A DNA stretch of 64,000 bases from Mycolicibacterium sphagni. GTDB taxonomy: Bacteria; Actinomycetota; Actinomycetes; Mycobacteriales; Mycobacteriaceae. The position numbers and the translations under genes were made by a program. The notes below the pieces were generated by a model. The model had not been told where the DNA came from and did no database searches. It saw only the letters and a list, made by a program, of their open reading frames with translations. The stretch lies in the NCBI RefSeq assembly GCF_013337765.1, contig NZ_VBSB01000005.1, positions 372,001 through 436,000 of the forward strand, read 5' to 3'. Shown piece by piece: positions 37,728 through 45,632 of the stretch. Position 1 is the first letter of the stretch; every line of letters starts with the position of its first letter.

Positions 37728-38791
37728 GCCGCGCGAACCTGGGAACCGGCCGGCAACACACTGAGTACCGCACGGGCTGCTGCGCCCAGCGGAGAGCGAC
37801 GCCGCAGCCGCAGACCGCCGCGCTCGAGCCGTTCGGCGAGCATCGGCTCGGGACGCATGGCCGCCAGTAGCGGTAGCCCCGCGACCTCGGCCGCCTCGGC
37901 GGCCCGCAACCCGCCCGGGGTTGGCCCGCGCACCACCAGGCCGACGTTCGGGTTGACGCCGCGCAGCACCGGGGCCGAAGCCGAGGCGGCTGCCACGCCC
38001 CGAACGTCGCATGTGGTGATCACGACAACCAGGTCCGCGCAGTCGAGGGTGCCCGCGACAGCCGAAGTCATTCGCCGCGGTAGATCGCAGATCACAAGCA
38101 TGCCGCCCCGACGCCCCGCGTCGATGACCGCTCCGGCCGCCTCGGCATCCATCTCGTGACCGTGCCGCGCGCCCGAGAGCACGCTCACCCCGCGATGGTT
38201 CGGCAATGCATCCCGGACTGCGGCCCACGCCAACCGACCGCCGCGCAGACTCAGGTCGGGCCAGCGCAGACCCGGCACCGACTCACTTCCCAGGAGCAGG
38301 TCGATCCCGCCGCCCCAAGGATCGAGGTCGACGAGCAGCGCTGCCGACGGGATCTGCGCGAGGGCGGTCGCGAACGTCGAGGCGCCCGCACCGCCGCGAC
38401 CTCCGGTCACGGCGATGACCCGGCCGGTGCGTGGACCTTCCAGCGCTGTCTCTGCAGCGTCGGCGAGATGCCGAACCAGCTCGCCGTCGTGGGCGGGAAG
38501 TGCACAGACGTGCTGCGCGCCAACCGCAATCGCAGCCGCCCACGTCGGCGCCTCGGGTTCAGTCGAGGCGACGAGGATCACCCCGTCGCGCCGGGGCAGC
38601 CCGTCGCGTTCACACCGCCGGGCCGTTTCGTCGTCGAGCAGAATCGCGGCCGCCGCCGACCACGCCTTGCGGCTCAGCGGCGCGGAGGCTGCCAGCGGTC
38701 GCAGCCCAGCGGCCGCGACCACCCGATCAGCCTGCTCACGTAATTCGGGTTCGGCGACGAGGATCAAGACGACGCCCGGGTTGGTGCTCAC
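37724..38791 (-). CDS. ssd: Septum-site-determining/TadZ-like ATPase-fold protein (Rv3660c homologue)
   Basis: 355 aa with an N-terminal receiver-like domain and a C-terminal MinD/ParA-type domain. The P-loop is degenerate: VTGGRGGAGASTFATA (about residue 128) replaces the usual GKT/GKS with GAS, so ATP hydrolysis is doubtful. The next Asp region is LLVDLDPWGGGIDLLLG. In other tad loci TadZ places the machine at the cell pole, and the M. tuberculosis homologue has been named Ssd, a septum-site regulator. The GTG at 38791 lies 8 nt after GGAGG. First gene of the tad operon. Confidence 0.9.
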   Translation of the reverse strand: MSTNPGVVLILVAEPELREQADRVVAAAGLRPLAASAPLSRKAWSAAAAILLDDETARRCERDGLPRRDGVILVASTEPEAPTWAAAIAVGAQHVCALPAHDGELVRHLADAAETALEGPRTGRVIAVTGGRGGAGASTFATALAQIPSAALLVDLDPWGGGIDLLLGSESVPGLRWPDLSLRGGRLAWAAVRDALPNHRGVSVLSGARHGHEMDAEAAGAVIDAGRRGGMLVICDLPRRMTSAVAGTLDCADLVVVITTCDVRGVAAASASAPVLRGVNPNVGLVVRGPTPGGLRAAEAAEVAGLPLLAAMRPEPMLAERLERGGLRLRRRSPLGAAARAVLSVLPAGSQVRAA

Positions 38792-38923
38792 CAACGCAGC
38801 CTCCGATGCCCGGGCTCAGGGCGCCAGGGGCCGCACGCGCAATTGTGGACGAAAACCGGTCTGGGGATGAATGGCAGCACCCGCAGGTGGCGGCGGACCG
38901 GAAAATGGGTAGCAAAATGTGAT

Positions 38924-38951
38924 CCCGGCAACGTTTCTCAAGTTTGCCGGG
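38924..38951. terminator. Inverted repeat between tad operon and 6C RNA
   Basis: CCCGGCAA/TTGCCGGG arms with a 12-base loop. On the minus strand TTTTGC follows a few bases later. It could end 6C transcription or be a bidirectional stop. Confidence 0.45.
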
Positions 38952-38971
38952 ACCTACGTGATTTCTTACTG

Positions 38972-39070
38972 GAGAAAGGGGACGACCCCCGCCAGGGGGG
39001 GAGGAGGCGAGGGTCGTCGTGTATCAGCCCCGGGGGGTCGGGCTGATGCACACCCGGCATAAGCCGAGTA
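38972..39070 (-). ncRNA. 6C small RNA (B11 homologue)
   Basis: Two hairpins with C-rich loops, the defining pattern of 6C RNA, read on the minus strand. Hairpin one at 39023-39047 has stem ATCAGCCC/GGGCTGAT and loop GACCCCCCG. Hairpin two at 38982-39017 has stem ACGACCCTCGCC/GGCGGGGGTCGT with a C8 loop, and CCCCTTTCTCC follows. The location between the Rv3660c and Rv3661 homologues is where B11 lies in M. tuberculosis. The 5' end is set from a TATAGT box at 39077-39082. 6C is linked to control of growth and replication genes through its C-rich loops. Confidence 0.88.
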
Positions 39071-39076
39071 ATACTT

Positions 39077-39082
39077 ACTATA
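39077..39082 (-). promoter_or_regulatory. Probable -10 box (TATAGT) for 6C RNA
   Basis: TATAGT on the minus strand lies about 7 nt before the inferred 5' end of 6C. The -35 region is not clear. Confidence 0.45.
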
Positions 39083-39216
39083 CACACGACAATGTGGAGT
39101 CGCGCAAGTGTTGCTACCACTTGGAAACCATGTATTCGCTGTGAAAATGCAGGGTGCGACACGTGGCTTGGCCTGCCACTTTGTGGTCGCCCTCAGACCT
39201 GAGACGGCACCGGCCC

Positions 39217-39222
39217 TATCCT
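39217..39222 (+). promoter_or_regulatory. Probable leaderless -10 box (TATCCT) for the HAD phosphatase
   Basis: TATCCT is followed by 6 nt and the GTG at 39229. Confidence 0.5.
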
Positions 39223-39228
39223 GAGGGC

Positions 39229-40086
39229 GTGACCGTCCCCGTCCCGGGCACCGACCAGCTAATCGATCCTCAACCCAGACCGGTAGCCGGCACCCCATCA
39301 CGTACCGCGGCGTTCTTCGACCTCGACAAGACCGTCATTGCCAAGTCAAGCACGCTCGCTTTCAGCAAACCATTCTTCGACCAAGGGCTGCTCAACCGAC
39401 GAGCCGTGCTGAAGTCCAGCTACGCCCAGTTCCTCTTTCTGATGTCCGGTGCCGATCACGACCAGATGGACCGGATGCGTTCCTATGTCACCGCGATGTG
39501 CGCCGGCTGGGACGTCGAACAGGTCAAGGCCATCGTCACCGAGACGCTGCACGACATCGTCGACCCGCTGGTCTTTGCGGAAGCTGCCGAGCTGATCGCC
39601 GATCACCGACTCTGCGGTCGTGACGTGGTGATCGTCTCGGCATCCGGGGAGGAGATCGTCGCCCCGATCGCCCGCGCGTTGGGCGCCACCCACGCGATGG
39701 GCACCCGGATGGTCACCGAGGACGGCAAGTACACCGGCGAGGTTGCCTTCTATTGCTACGGCGAGGCCAAGGGTGCCGCCATCCGCGAACTGGCCGCGCT
39801 GGAGGGCTACTCGCTCGAACACTGCTACGCCTATTCCGATTCGATCACCGACCTGCCGATGTTGCAGTCCGTCGGTCACCCGAGCGTGGTCAACCCCGAC
39901 CGGGCGTTGCGCAAGGAAGCCGCGGCACAGGGTTGGCCGGTGCTCACGTTCTTGCGGCCGGTGCCGTTGCGGGACCGGATTCCGGCGCCGTCGGGGGCGG
40001 CGGTGGCCACCACCGCGGCGTTGGGGATCAGCGCGCTGGCCGCTGGGGCCTTGACGTATTCGGTGTTACGGCGGTTGTCCTTCTAA
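39229..40086 (+). CDS. HAD-superfamily IB hydrolase, SerB-like (Rv3661 homologue)
   Basis: 285-aa phosphatase. HAD motif I is FFDLDKTVIAKSS (about residues 29-41), motif II is VSASGEE and motif IV is YSDSITDLPML. A C-terminal hydrophobic helix (ATTAALGISALAAGALTY) may tether it to the membrane. The HAD-IB group includes phosphoserine phosphatase and lipid phosphate or acyltransferase-associated enzymes, and the substrate is not known. Start GTG 39229 is supported by the TATCCT box. Ms1 RNA is transcribed just downstream in the same direction. Confidence 0.92.
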   Translation: MTVPVPGTDQLIDPQPRPVAGTPSRTAAFFDLDKTVIAKSSTLAFSKPFFDQGLLNRRAVLKSSYAQFLFLMSGADHDQMDRMRSYVTAMCAGWDVEQVKAIVTETLHDIVDPLVFAEAAELIADHRLCGRDVVIVSASGEEIVAPIARALGATHAMGTRMVTEDGKYTGEVAFYCYGEAKGAAIRELAALEGYSLEHCYAYSDSITDLPMLQSVGHPSVVNPDRALRKEAAAQGWPVLTFLRPVPLRDRIPAPSGAAVATTAALGISALAAGALTYSVLRRLSF

Positions 40087-40114
40087 CGCGACCAATCCGT
40101 TGCCTACGAACCCC

Positions 40115-40143
40115 TTGCTGTGATGGGGGTCACGGAGTACAAA
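40115..40143 (+). promoter_or_regulatory. Promoter of Ms1 RNA (TTGCTG - 17 bp - TACAAA)
   Basis: A -35 TTGCTG at 40115-40120 and -10 TACAAA at 40138-40143 are separated by 17 bases, a SigA-type layout. It predicts a start near 40150. Confidence 0.65.
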
Positions 40144-40149
40144 GGAAGC

Positions 40150-40450
40150 ACGGACGCCTGGGAAGGCCAAGATAGCGCCGGAAGAGAAGGCACTAGCCCC
40201 CGACTCAAGCGTTCCAGCACGGTTCCCGGCACCCACGCGGAGCACGCCGCGATAATGGCAGAAGTGTTGCGGGCTTGCGTAATTGCGAAAAGCGAACGGA
40301 CATACCGTCCCCTTGGGTGGGGATGTAAACGAAGCGCATCGCAAAACCGCCGAGGCCAACCCACGCAACCCACCTGGCACGCTTGGTAACCAGGAAACCG
40401 TGCTAGCGGGCGGCGAGCTGAAGAGATTCGGATCGCCGCCCGCTTCGCTG
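40150..40450 (+). ncRNA. Ms1 small RNA (MTS2823 homologue), RNA polymerase-binding
   Basis: The 372-base gap between the Rv3661 and Rv3662c homologues is the place of Ms1/MTS2823, an abundant stationary-phase RNA of about 300 nt that binds core RNA polymerase. A good promoter predicts a start near 40150, and a perfect 12-bp GC-rich hairpin ends near 40445. The implied transcript is thus about 300 nt, matching the known size. No ORF is needed to explain the gap. Exact ends are inferred. Confidence 0.88.
40405..40444 (+). terminator. 3' hairpin of Ms1 RNA
   Basis: Perfect 12-bp stem AGCGGGCGGCGA/TCGCCGCCCGCT with a 16-base loop, followed by TCGCTGTCT. It may also stop transcripts from the opposite gene. 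Confidence 0.7.
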
Positions 40451-40458
40451 TCTACAGC

Positions 40459-41208
40459 TCATTTCGAAGCGGCCTCCGCGATCGACATCGCCTCGCGCGC
40501 ACCGTCTTCCAAGGCCTGACAACACATCAGCAGCCAGGCGCCGACCGCCTCCGGCGCGCCCGTCGCGAACGCACGCGCGCTCGACTGGTATTCCTCGACG
40601 CGGCGCATCCAGTACACCTCCGGCACCCCGAGCCCGTGCGGGTCGAGACCGGTGGCCATGGTGACGAGGCGCGACACCGCGCGGGCTACCACGCCATCGC
40701 CGGCACCGAACGGCGCCAGGGTCAGCAGTTCACCGTGCGCGACGGCAGCCAGCACCGGTGCCGGAGCCGTACTGGCACCGGTCACCAGCCGGGTGACCAG
40801 GTCCAGCCGCGCGGCCACCTCCGGATCCTGGCGCGGCCGGCCCAGCAGGTCCTCGTCGTCGATCAAGTCGGCCGCCGCCAGCGCATGCAATCGGGCCAGA
40901 GCCTGCAGGGGTGCGCGCTGCCACACTCCGAGGAGGTTGGTGGTGCCCCCCTCGAGCGCCTGACCGACGCGCAATGCACCTGCCAGGATGGGATCGTTCG
41001 GCTCGACGCCGGAGCCATCCAGTTGTACGGCGCCGCCGTCGATGGCTGATGACGACCTCGCCCCGCGGACCGCGGACTCGGCCGCGGTGACGGGCCAGTT
41101 CCTCAGATTGGTGCGATGCCGGTGGGCCTTGGCCAAGGCGTCCCGCGCCGCCTCGGCGGCATCGGCCACCCCGGGCAGATCCAGAAGCGGAGCCAGGAGA
41201 TCACTCAC
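40459..41208 (-). CDS. Fic-like fold protein with degenerate active site (Rv3662c homologue)
   Basis: 249 aa, mainly helical, cytosolic. Residues 158-176 (HGELLTLAPFGAGDGVVAR) line up with the Fic motif HPFx[DE]GNGRxxR, but the catalytic His is Ala165, the acidic residue is Ala169, Asn is Asp171 and the first Arg is Val173. Pro166, Phe167, Gly170, Gly172 and Arg176 remain. SSAIDGG at 53-59 resembles the SxxxE(G/N) inhibitory helix of Fic proteins. AMPylation activity is therefore unlikely. It is convergent with Ms1 and divergent from acs. Confidence 0.8.
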   Translation of the reverse strand: MSDLLAPLLDLPGVADAAEAARDALAKAHRHRTNLRNWPVTAAESAVRGARSSSAIDGGAVQLDGSGVEPNDPILAGALRVGQALEGGTTNLLGVWQRAPLQALARLHALAAADLIDDEDLLGRPRQDPEVAARLDLVTRLVTGASTAPAPVLAAVAHGELLTLAPFGAGDGVVARAVSRLVTMATGLDPHGLGVPEVYWMRRVEEYQSSARAFATGAPEAVGAWLLMCCQALEDGAREAMSIAEAASK

Positions 41209-41333
41209 GTTCGATCACGCTATCGGCGGCGATGAGCTCACCATTAACCGGGTCTTCGCATGCCGTTCGGCGCGCGACAGGAACCGCCCGCCGATGAATG
41301 TGACGTGCCAACGCCGATGCAACGTTCGGTGAC

Positions 41334-41339
41334 TACGCT
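41334..41339 (+). promoter_or_regulatory. Probable leaderless -10 box (TACGCT) for acs
   Basis: TACGCT is followed by 7 nt and the ATG at 41347, which supports that start over upstream in-frame codons. Confidence 0.5.
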
Positions 41340-41346
41340 CACAGGC

Positions 41347-43308
41347 ATGACAGAGGCGCACACCGAAGTTCCGTCATGTTATCCACCGTCGGCGGATTTC
41401 GCCGCGGCCGCCAACGCCACCGCGGCCCTGTACGACGAGGCCGAGGCCGACCGGTTGGCGTTCTGGGCCGAACAGGCCAATCGGTTGTCGTGGGAGACAC
41501 CGTTCACAGAGGTGCTCGACTGGTCGCAGGCGCCGTTCGCGAAGTGGTTTGTCGGCGGCAAGCTGAACGTCGCCTACAACTGTGTCGACCGGCATGTCGA
41601 AGCGGGCAACGGCGATCGGGTCGCAATCCACTGGGAGGGTGAACCACTCGGCGATTCGCGGGTGCTCACCTACGCCCAGCTCAAAGACGAGGTCTGCAAG
41701 GCCGCCAACGCGTTGACCGAGCTGGGTCTGACCGCCGGCGACCGGGTGGCCATCTACATGCCGATGGTTCCCGAGGCCATCGTGGCGATGCTGGCCTGTG
41801 CGCGGCTAGGCGTGATGCACAGCGTGGTCTTCGCGGGATTCTCGGCCGCCGCGCTTCGGGCCCGCGTCGAGGACGCCGAGGCCAAGCTGGTGATCACCAC
41901 CGACGGGCAGTACCGACGCGGAAACGCGGTGTCGCTCAAGGAAGCTGTCGACGAGGCGGTCAAGGGACAAGAGTGCGTGCAGCACGTTCTGGTGGTGCGC
42001 CGCACGGGAATCGACATCGACTGGACCGACGGCCGTGACCTGTGGTGGCATGAAACGGTGGATGCGGCGTCCACCGAGCACACGCCCGAGGCGTTCGACG
42101 CCGAGCAGCCGCTGTTCCTGCTGTACACGTCCGGGACGACGGGCAAGCCCAAGGGCATCATCCACACCTCCGGCGGCTATCTCACTCAGGCTTCCTACAC
42201 CCATTACAACGTCTTCGACATCAAGCCGGAGAAGGACATCTATTGGTGCACAGCTGATATCGGCTGGGTCACCGGGCACACGTACATCGTCTACGGGCCG
42301 CTGTCCAACGGCGCGACCCAGGTGGTCTACGAGGGCACCCCGGCATCCCCTGACGAGCACCGTCACTTCCAGGTGATCGAAAAGTACGGTGTGACAATCT
42401 ATTACACTGCGCCCACGCTGATCAGGACCTTCATGAAATGGGGCCGCGAGATCGCGTTCGCCCACGACCTGTCGAGCCTCCGGTTGCTCGGGTCGGTCGG
42501 CGAGCCGATCAACCCGGAAGCCTGGCGGTGGTATCGCCTGGTGTTCGGCGCCGATGCCATTCCGATCGTGGACACTTGGTGGCAGACCGAAACCGGCGCC
42601 ATCATGATCTCGCCGCTGCCGGGCGTGACGGATTGTAAGCCGGGTTCGGCCATGCGCGCGCTGCCCGGCATCTCGGCGAAGATCGTCGACGAAGACGGAA
42701 ATGAGTTGCAGGCCAGCCCCGATCACGGTGAACACATCACCGGCTATCTCGTGCTCGACAAACCGTGGCCATCGATGTTGCGTGGCATCTGGGGCGATCC
42801 CGAGCGGTTCCGGGAAACGTACTGGGCGCGTTTTGCCGAGCAGGGCTGGTACTTCGCCGGCGACGGCGCGCGGTACGGCAGCGACGGCGAGGTGTGGGTG
42901 CTCGGTCGCATCGATGACGTGATGAATGTGTCGGGACACCGGATTTCGACGGCCGAGGTGGAGTCTGCACTCGTCGGGCATGCCGGTGTCGCCGAGGCCG
43001 CCGTCGTCGGCGCCACCGATGAAACGACCGGCCAGGCGATCTGCGCCTTCGTGATCCTGAAGGCTCATCACGCCGAGATGTCGAGCGAGCAGATGGTCGA
43101 TGAGTTGCGTGCCGAAGTGGCCCGCGAGATCTCCCCGATCGCCAAGCCGCGCGAAATCCACGTCGTGCCAGAGCTTCCCAAGACCCGAAGCGGCAAGATC
43201 ATGCGGCGGCTGTTGCGTGATGTCGCCGAAGGCCGCGAGCTCGGTGACACCTCGACGCTGGTCGATCCGACGGTGTTCGAAGCGATCCGGGCCAGCAAAA
43301 AGAACTAG
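41347..43308 (+). CDS. acs: Acetyl-CoA synthetase
   Basis: Activates acetate to acetyl-CoA through acetyl-AMP (cytosolic, ANL superfamily). 653 aa, the normal length. Marks are FLLYTSGTTGKPKGIIH (P-loop, about 257-273), DTWWQTETGAIM, and RIDDVMNVSGHRIS. The C-terminal PKTRSGKIMRRLLR holds the Lys that Pat acetylates in mycobacteria under cAMP control. It ends in a 4-base overlap with the convergent serine protease gene. In M. tuberculosis the dpp operon separates it from Rv3662c. Here they are neighbours. Confidence 0.97.
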   Translation: MTEAHTEVPSCYPPSADFAAAANATAALYDEAEADRLAFWAEQANRLSWETPFTEVLDWSQAPFAKWFVGGKLNVAYNCVDRHVEAGNGDRVAIHWEGEPLGDSRVLTYAQLKDEVCKAANALTELGLTAGDRVAIYMPMVPEAIVAMLACARLGVMHSVVFAGFSAAALRARVEDAEAKLVITTDGQYRRGNAVSLKEAVDEAVKGQECVQHVLVVRRTGIDIDWTDGRDLWWHETVDAASTEHTPEAFDAEQPLFLLYTSGTTGKPKGIIHTSGGYLTQASYTHYNVFDIKPEKDIYWCTADIGWVTGHTYIVYGPLSNGATQVVYEGTPASPDEHRHFQVIEKYGVTIYYTAPTLIRTFMKWGREIAFAHDLSSLRLLGSVGEPINPEAWRWYRLVFGADAIPIVDTWWQTETGAIMISPLPGVTDCKPGSAMRALPGISAKIVDEDGNELQASPDHGEHITGYLVLDKPWPSMLRGIWGDPERFRETYWARFAEQGWYFAGDGARYGSDGEVWVLGRIDDVMNVSGHRISTAEVESALVGHAGVAEAAVVGATDETTGQAICAFVILKAHHAEMSSEQMVDELRAEVAREISPIAKPREIHVVPELPKTRSGKIMRRLLRDVAEGRELGDTSTLVDPTVFEAIRASKKN

Positions 43309-44018
43309 GACGGAAGCGCATCCGTCGTCGGCACGAACCCGGTGCCGGGACGATTCTTGCCGGCGATGTCGCCAAGGATCGCATTGATCGACATCGTCAC
43401 CGCGGGCGTGTGCAGCGGGATGAACTTGACGACGCACGTCGGCAGGTCTTCGCTGAACGCGCCGTGAATCATGCCGACCAGCTTGTTGTTGACCGTCACC
43501 GGCGCACCGGAATCACCCGGCTGGCCGCACACCTGATTGACGATGGTGCCCGGGTCCTGGCCCGGACCCCAGGTGACCCCGCACGAGTAGCCGGTGGTGC
43601 GGCCCAGCTTGCAGGCGATCTCCCCGAAGGTCGGATCGGGTCCGATGCCGTCGATCACGAAGCCCTTGTAGTTCGAGACCGGCTGCACCTTGGCGGGATC
43701 GAAGCGGATCACCGCGTAGTCGAGGTTGTCATTGCCGGCGACCATCGTGCCGATCACGCCGTCGTCCGGCCGGTCCTCAGAGCCGACCTGGGCGCCCGGG
43801 CCACCGCAGTGCGCGGAGGTGAACCCGATGAGCGCACCGGTGTTGTCGGTGCCGATGGACGTCAGCGTGCAGTAGGTGTCGCCGTTGACGACGATGCCCG
43901 CCCCGCCGCCCATCGGCACCTTGCCGTCGGCCGTGGCGGCCGGAGCCAGGGCGACAAGCGCGCTGAGGGCCACGACAACAGCCCCCGCCTTGCGCCGAAC
44001 ACGCTGCGCGGTCGTCAC
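43305..44018 (-). CDS. Secreted trypsin-like serine protease (Rv3668c homologue)
   Basis: 237 aa. N-terminal signal peptide (about residues 8-32, ending ATADG). Chymotrypsin-fold triad: His in FTSAHCGG, Asp in NDNLDYAVIRF and Ser in GQPGDSGAPV. Cys pairs (TYCTL/AHCGG and ACKLG/VCGQP) suggest disulphides, as in streptogrisins. The GTG at 44018 is chosen because GGAGG lies 6 nt before it. Probably exported to the cell wall. Confidence 0.93.
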   Translation of the reverse strand: MTTAQRVRRKAGAVVVALSALVALAPAATADGKVPMGGGAGIVVNGDTYCTLTSIGTDNTGALIGFTSAHCGGPGAQVGSEDRPDDGVIGTMVAGNDNLDYAVIRFDPAKVQPVSNYKGFVIDGIGPDPTFGEIACKLGRTTGYSCGVTWGPGQDPGTIVNQVCGQPGDSGAPVTVNNKLVGMIHGAFSEDLPTCVVKFIPLHTPAVTMSINAILGDIAGKNRPGTGFVPTTDALPS

Positions 44019-44163
44019 TGGCAACCTCCATTACTCTCCGCCCCGACAGGGCGAGTCTAGCGTGGTCACACCCGTAACTTGCGTAACAGCTCAGTGGGTA
44101 TCCGGCTGCGAGCCCGGCATGGCAACATGAACCGCGACGACAGCGAACAGTTGGAGGACAGCC

Positions 44164-44676
44164 GTGAGCAATGGTGATCGCACGAACGGGGTACCCACCA
44201 CCGTTACCTCGATCCCGCTGGTGGACCCGAACGCGGTACCCGCCGATCCCTCCATCGGCGACTTGGTCAAGGACGCCACCGCACAGGTCTCCACCCTGGT
44301 GCGCGCCGAGGTCGAGCTGGCCAAGGCGGAGATCACTCGCGATGTGAAGAAGGGGTTGACCGGCAGCGTCTTCTTCATCCTCGCGCTGGTCGTGCTGTTC
44401 TACTCGACGTTCTTCCTGTTCTTCTTCCTCGCCGAGCTGCTCGACACCTGGTTGTGGCGGTGGGTGGCCTTCCTGATCGTCTTCCTGCTGATGGTGGTCA
44501 CGACCGCGGTGTTCGCCCTGCTGGGTTATCTCAAGGTGCGCCGGATCCGAGGCCCGCAGCAGACCATCGAATCGGTGGGTGAGCTCCGCGAAGCCTTCAC
44601 ACCCGGCCACGACAAGGCGGCCGACAAGGCCATCGCCGCCGGCGGCACACCCCCCAAAGACCCGTCGGGCTGGTAA
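44164..44676 (+). CDS. Holin-like (phage holin superfamily III) membrane protein (Rv3669 homologue)
   Basis: 170 aa with two long hydrophobic helices (about 65-90 and 97-122) after a helical N-terminal region with VRAEVELAKAEITRDV, and a flexible C-terminal tail. The name comes from the Pfam holin family and there is no lytic phage context. GTG at 44164 follows GGAGG. The next gene, ephE, starts inside its stop (TAATG), so the two are coupled. Confidence 0.85.
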   Translation: MSNGDRTNGVPTTVTSIPLVDPNAVPADPSIGDLVKDATAQVSTLVRAEVELAKAEITRDVKKGLTGSVFFILALVVLFYSTFFLFFFLAELLDTWLWRWVAFLIVFLLMVVTTAVFALLGYLKVRRIRGPQQTIESVGELREAFTPGHDKAADKAIAAGGTPPKDPSGW

Positions 44677-45632
44677 TGACTCAACCGGATCCGTCGGTCA
44701 CCCGCATCGCGGGACCGTGGCGCCATTTCGACGTCCACGCCAACGGAATTCGGTTCCATTGCGTCGAGGCGCACAACGGCGCCGAATCGGCGGCGGGCGC
44801 GTCGCGACCGCTGGTGATCCTGCTGCACGGTTTCGGTTCGTTCTGGTGGTCCTGGCGCAACCAACTGCGCGGCCTGTCCGGTGTGCGGGTGGTGGCCGTC
44901 GATCTGCGCGGCTACGGCGGCAGCGACAAACCGCCCCGTGGCTATGACGGCTGGACGCTGGCCGGCGACACCGCGGGGCTGATCCGCGCGCTCGGCCACG
45001 GCTCGGCCACTCTGGTGGGCCACGCTGACGGCGGACTGGTCTGTTGGGCGACGTCGGTATTGCACTCGCGGATGGTGCGAGGCATCGCGCTGGTGAGCTC
45101 ACCGCACCCGGCCGCGTTGCGAGCGTCGGCGCTGACACGGCGCGACCAGGGCCGCGCACTGCTACCGACGCTGCTGCGCTACCAGCTGCCGACTTTTCCC
45201 GAGCGGGCGCTCACCCGGCACAATGCCGAGGCGCTCGAGCACTTGGTGCGCAGTCGTGCATCGGGAAAATGGCTTGCCTCCGAGGACTTTTCGGAGACCA
45301 TCGCGCACATGCGACAGGCGATTCAGATTCCTTCGGCGGCGCATTCCGCACTCGAATACCAGCGTTGGGCCGTACGCAGCCAATTGCGCGGCGAGGGTTG
45401 GCGTTTTATGAAGTCGATGGACCGCCAGCTCGACGTTCCACTTCTGCATCTGCGCGGAGACGCCGACCCGTACGTGCTCGCCGACCCGGTGGACCGGACT
45501 CAGCACTACGCACCGCGGGGGCGATTCGTCTCCGTGGCGGGTGTCGGCCACTACGCCCACGAAGAAGCACCCGACGAGGTCAACGAACACCTGCGACGGT
45601 TCCTGCACCAGGTGTACGGCCCGATCAGGTGA
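44676..45632 (+). CDS. ephE: Epoxide hydrolase-like alpha/beta hydrolase (Rv3670 homologue)
   Basis: 318 aa. The oxyanion motif is LLHGFGSFWWSW (about 50-61), the nucleophile is D118 in VGHADGG, and the His is in VAGVGHYAHEEAPDE. Asp nucleophile with His base fits epoxide hydrolases. The cap domain Tyr pair was not assigned. It overlaps the holin-like stop by one base, and its own stop overlaps the convergent marP end by 8 bases. Confidence 0.9.
   Translation: MTQPDPSVTRIAGPWRHFDVHANGIRFHCVEAHNGAESAAGASRPLVILLHGFGSFWWSWRNQLRGLSGVRVVAVDLRGYGGSDKPPRGYDGWTLAGDTAGLIRALGHGSATLVGHADGGLVCWATSVLHSRMVRGIALVSSPHPAALRASALTRRDQGRALLPTLLRYQLPTFPERALTRHNAEALEHLVRSRASGKWLASEDFSETIAHMRQAIQIPSAAHSALEYQRWAVRSQLRGEGWRFMKSMDRQLDVPLLHLRGDADPYVLADPVDRTQHYAPRGRFVSVAGVGHYAHEEAPDEVNEHLRRFLHQVYGPIR

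Noticed and set aside
39001..39060. Possible CRISPR or tandem repeat from the G/C runs
   Set aside because: The runs form two distinct hairpins of 6C RNA. There is no repeated unit with spacers.
43777..44610. 277-codon minus-strand frame across the protease/holin boundary
   Set aside because: Overlaps two supported genes and has no ribosome binding site or motif.
44164..44676. Holin-like gene as evidence of a prophage
   Set aside because: No integrase, lysin, structural phage gene or att-like repeat is near. The gene is part of the conserved Rv3669-Rv3670 pair.
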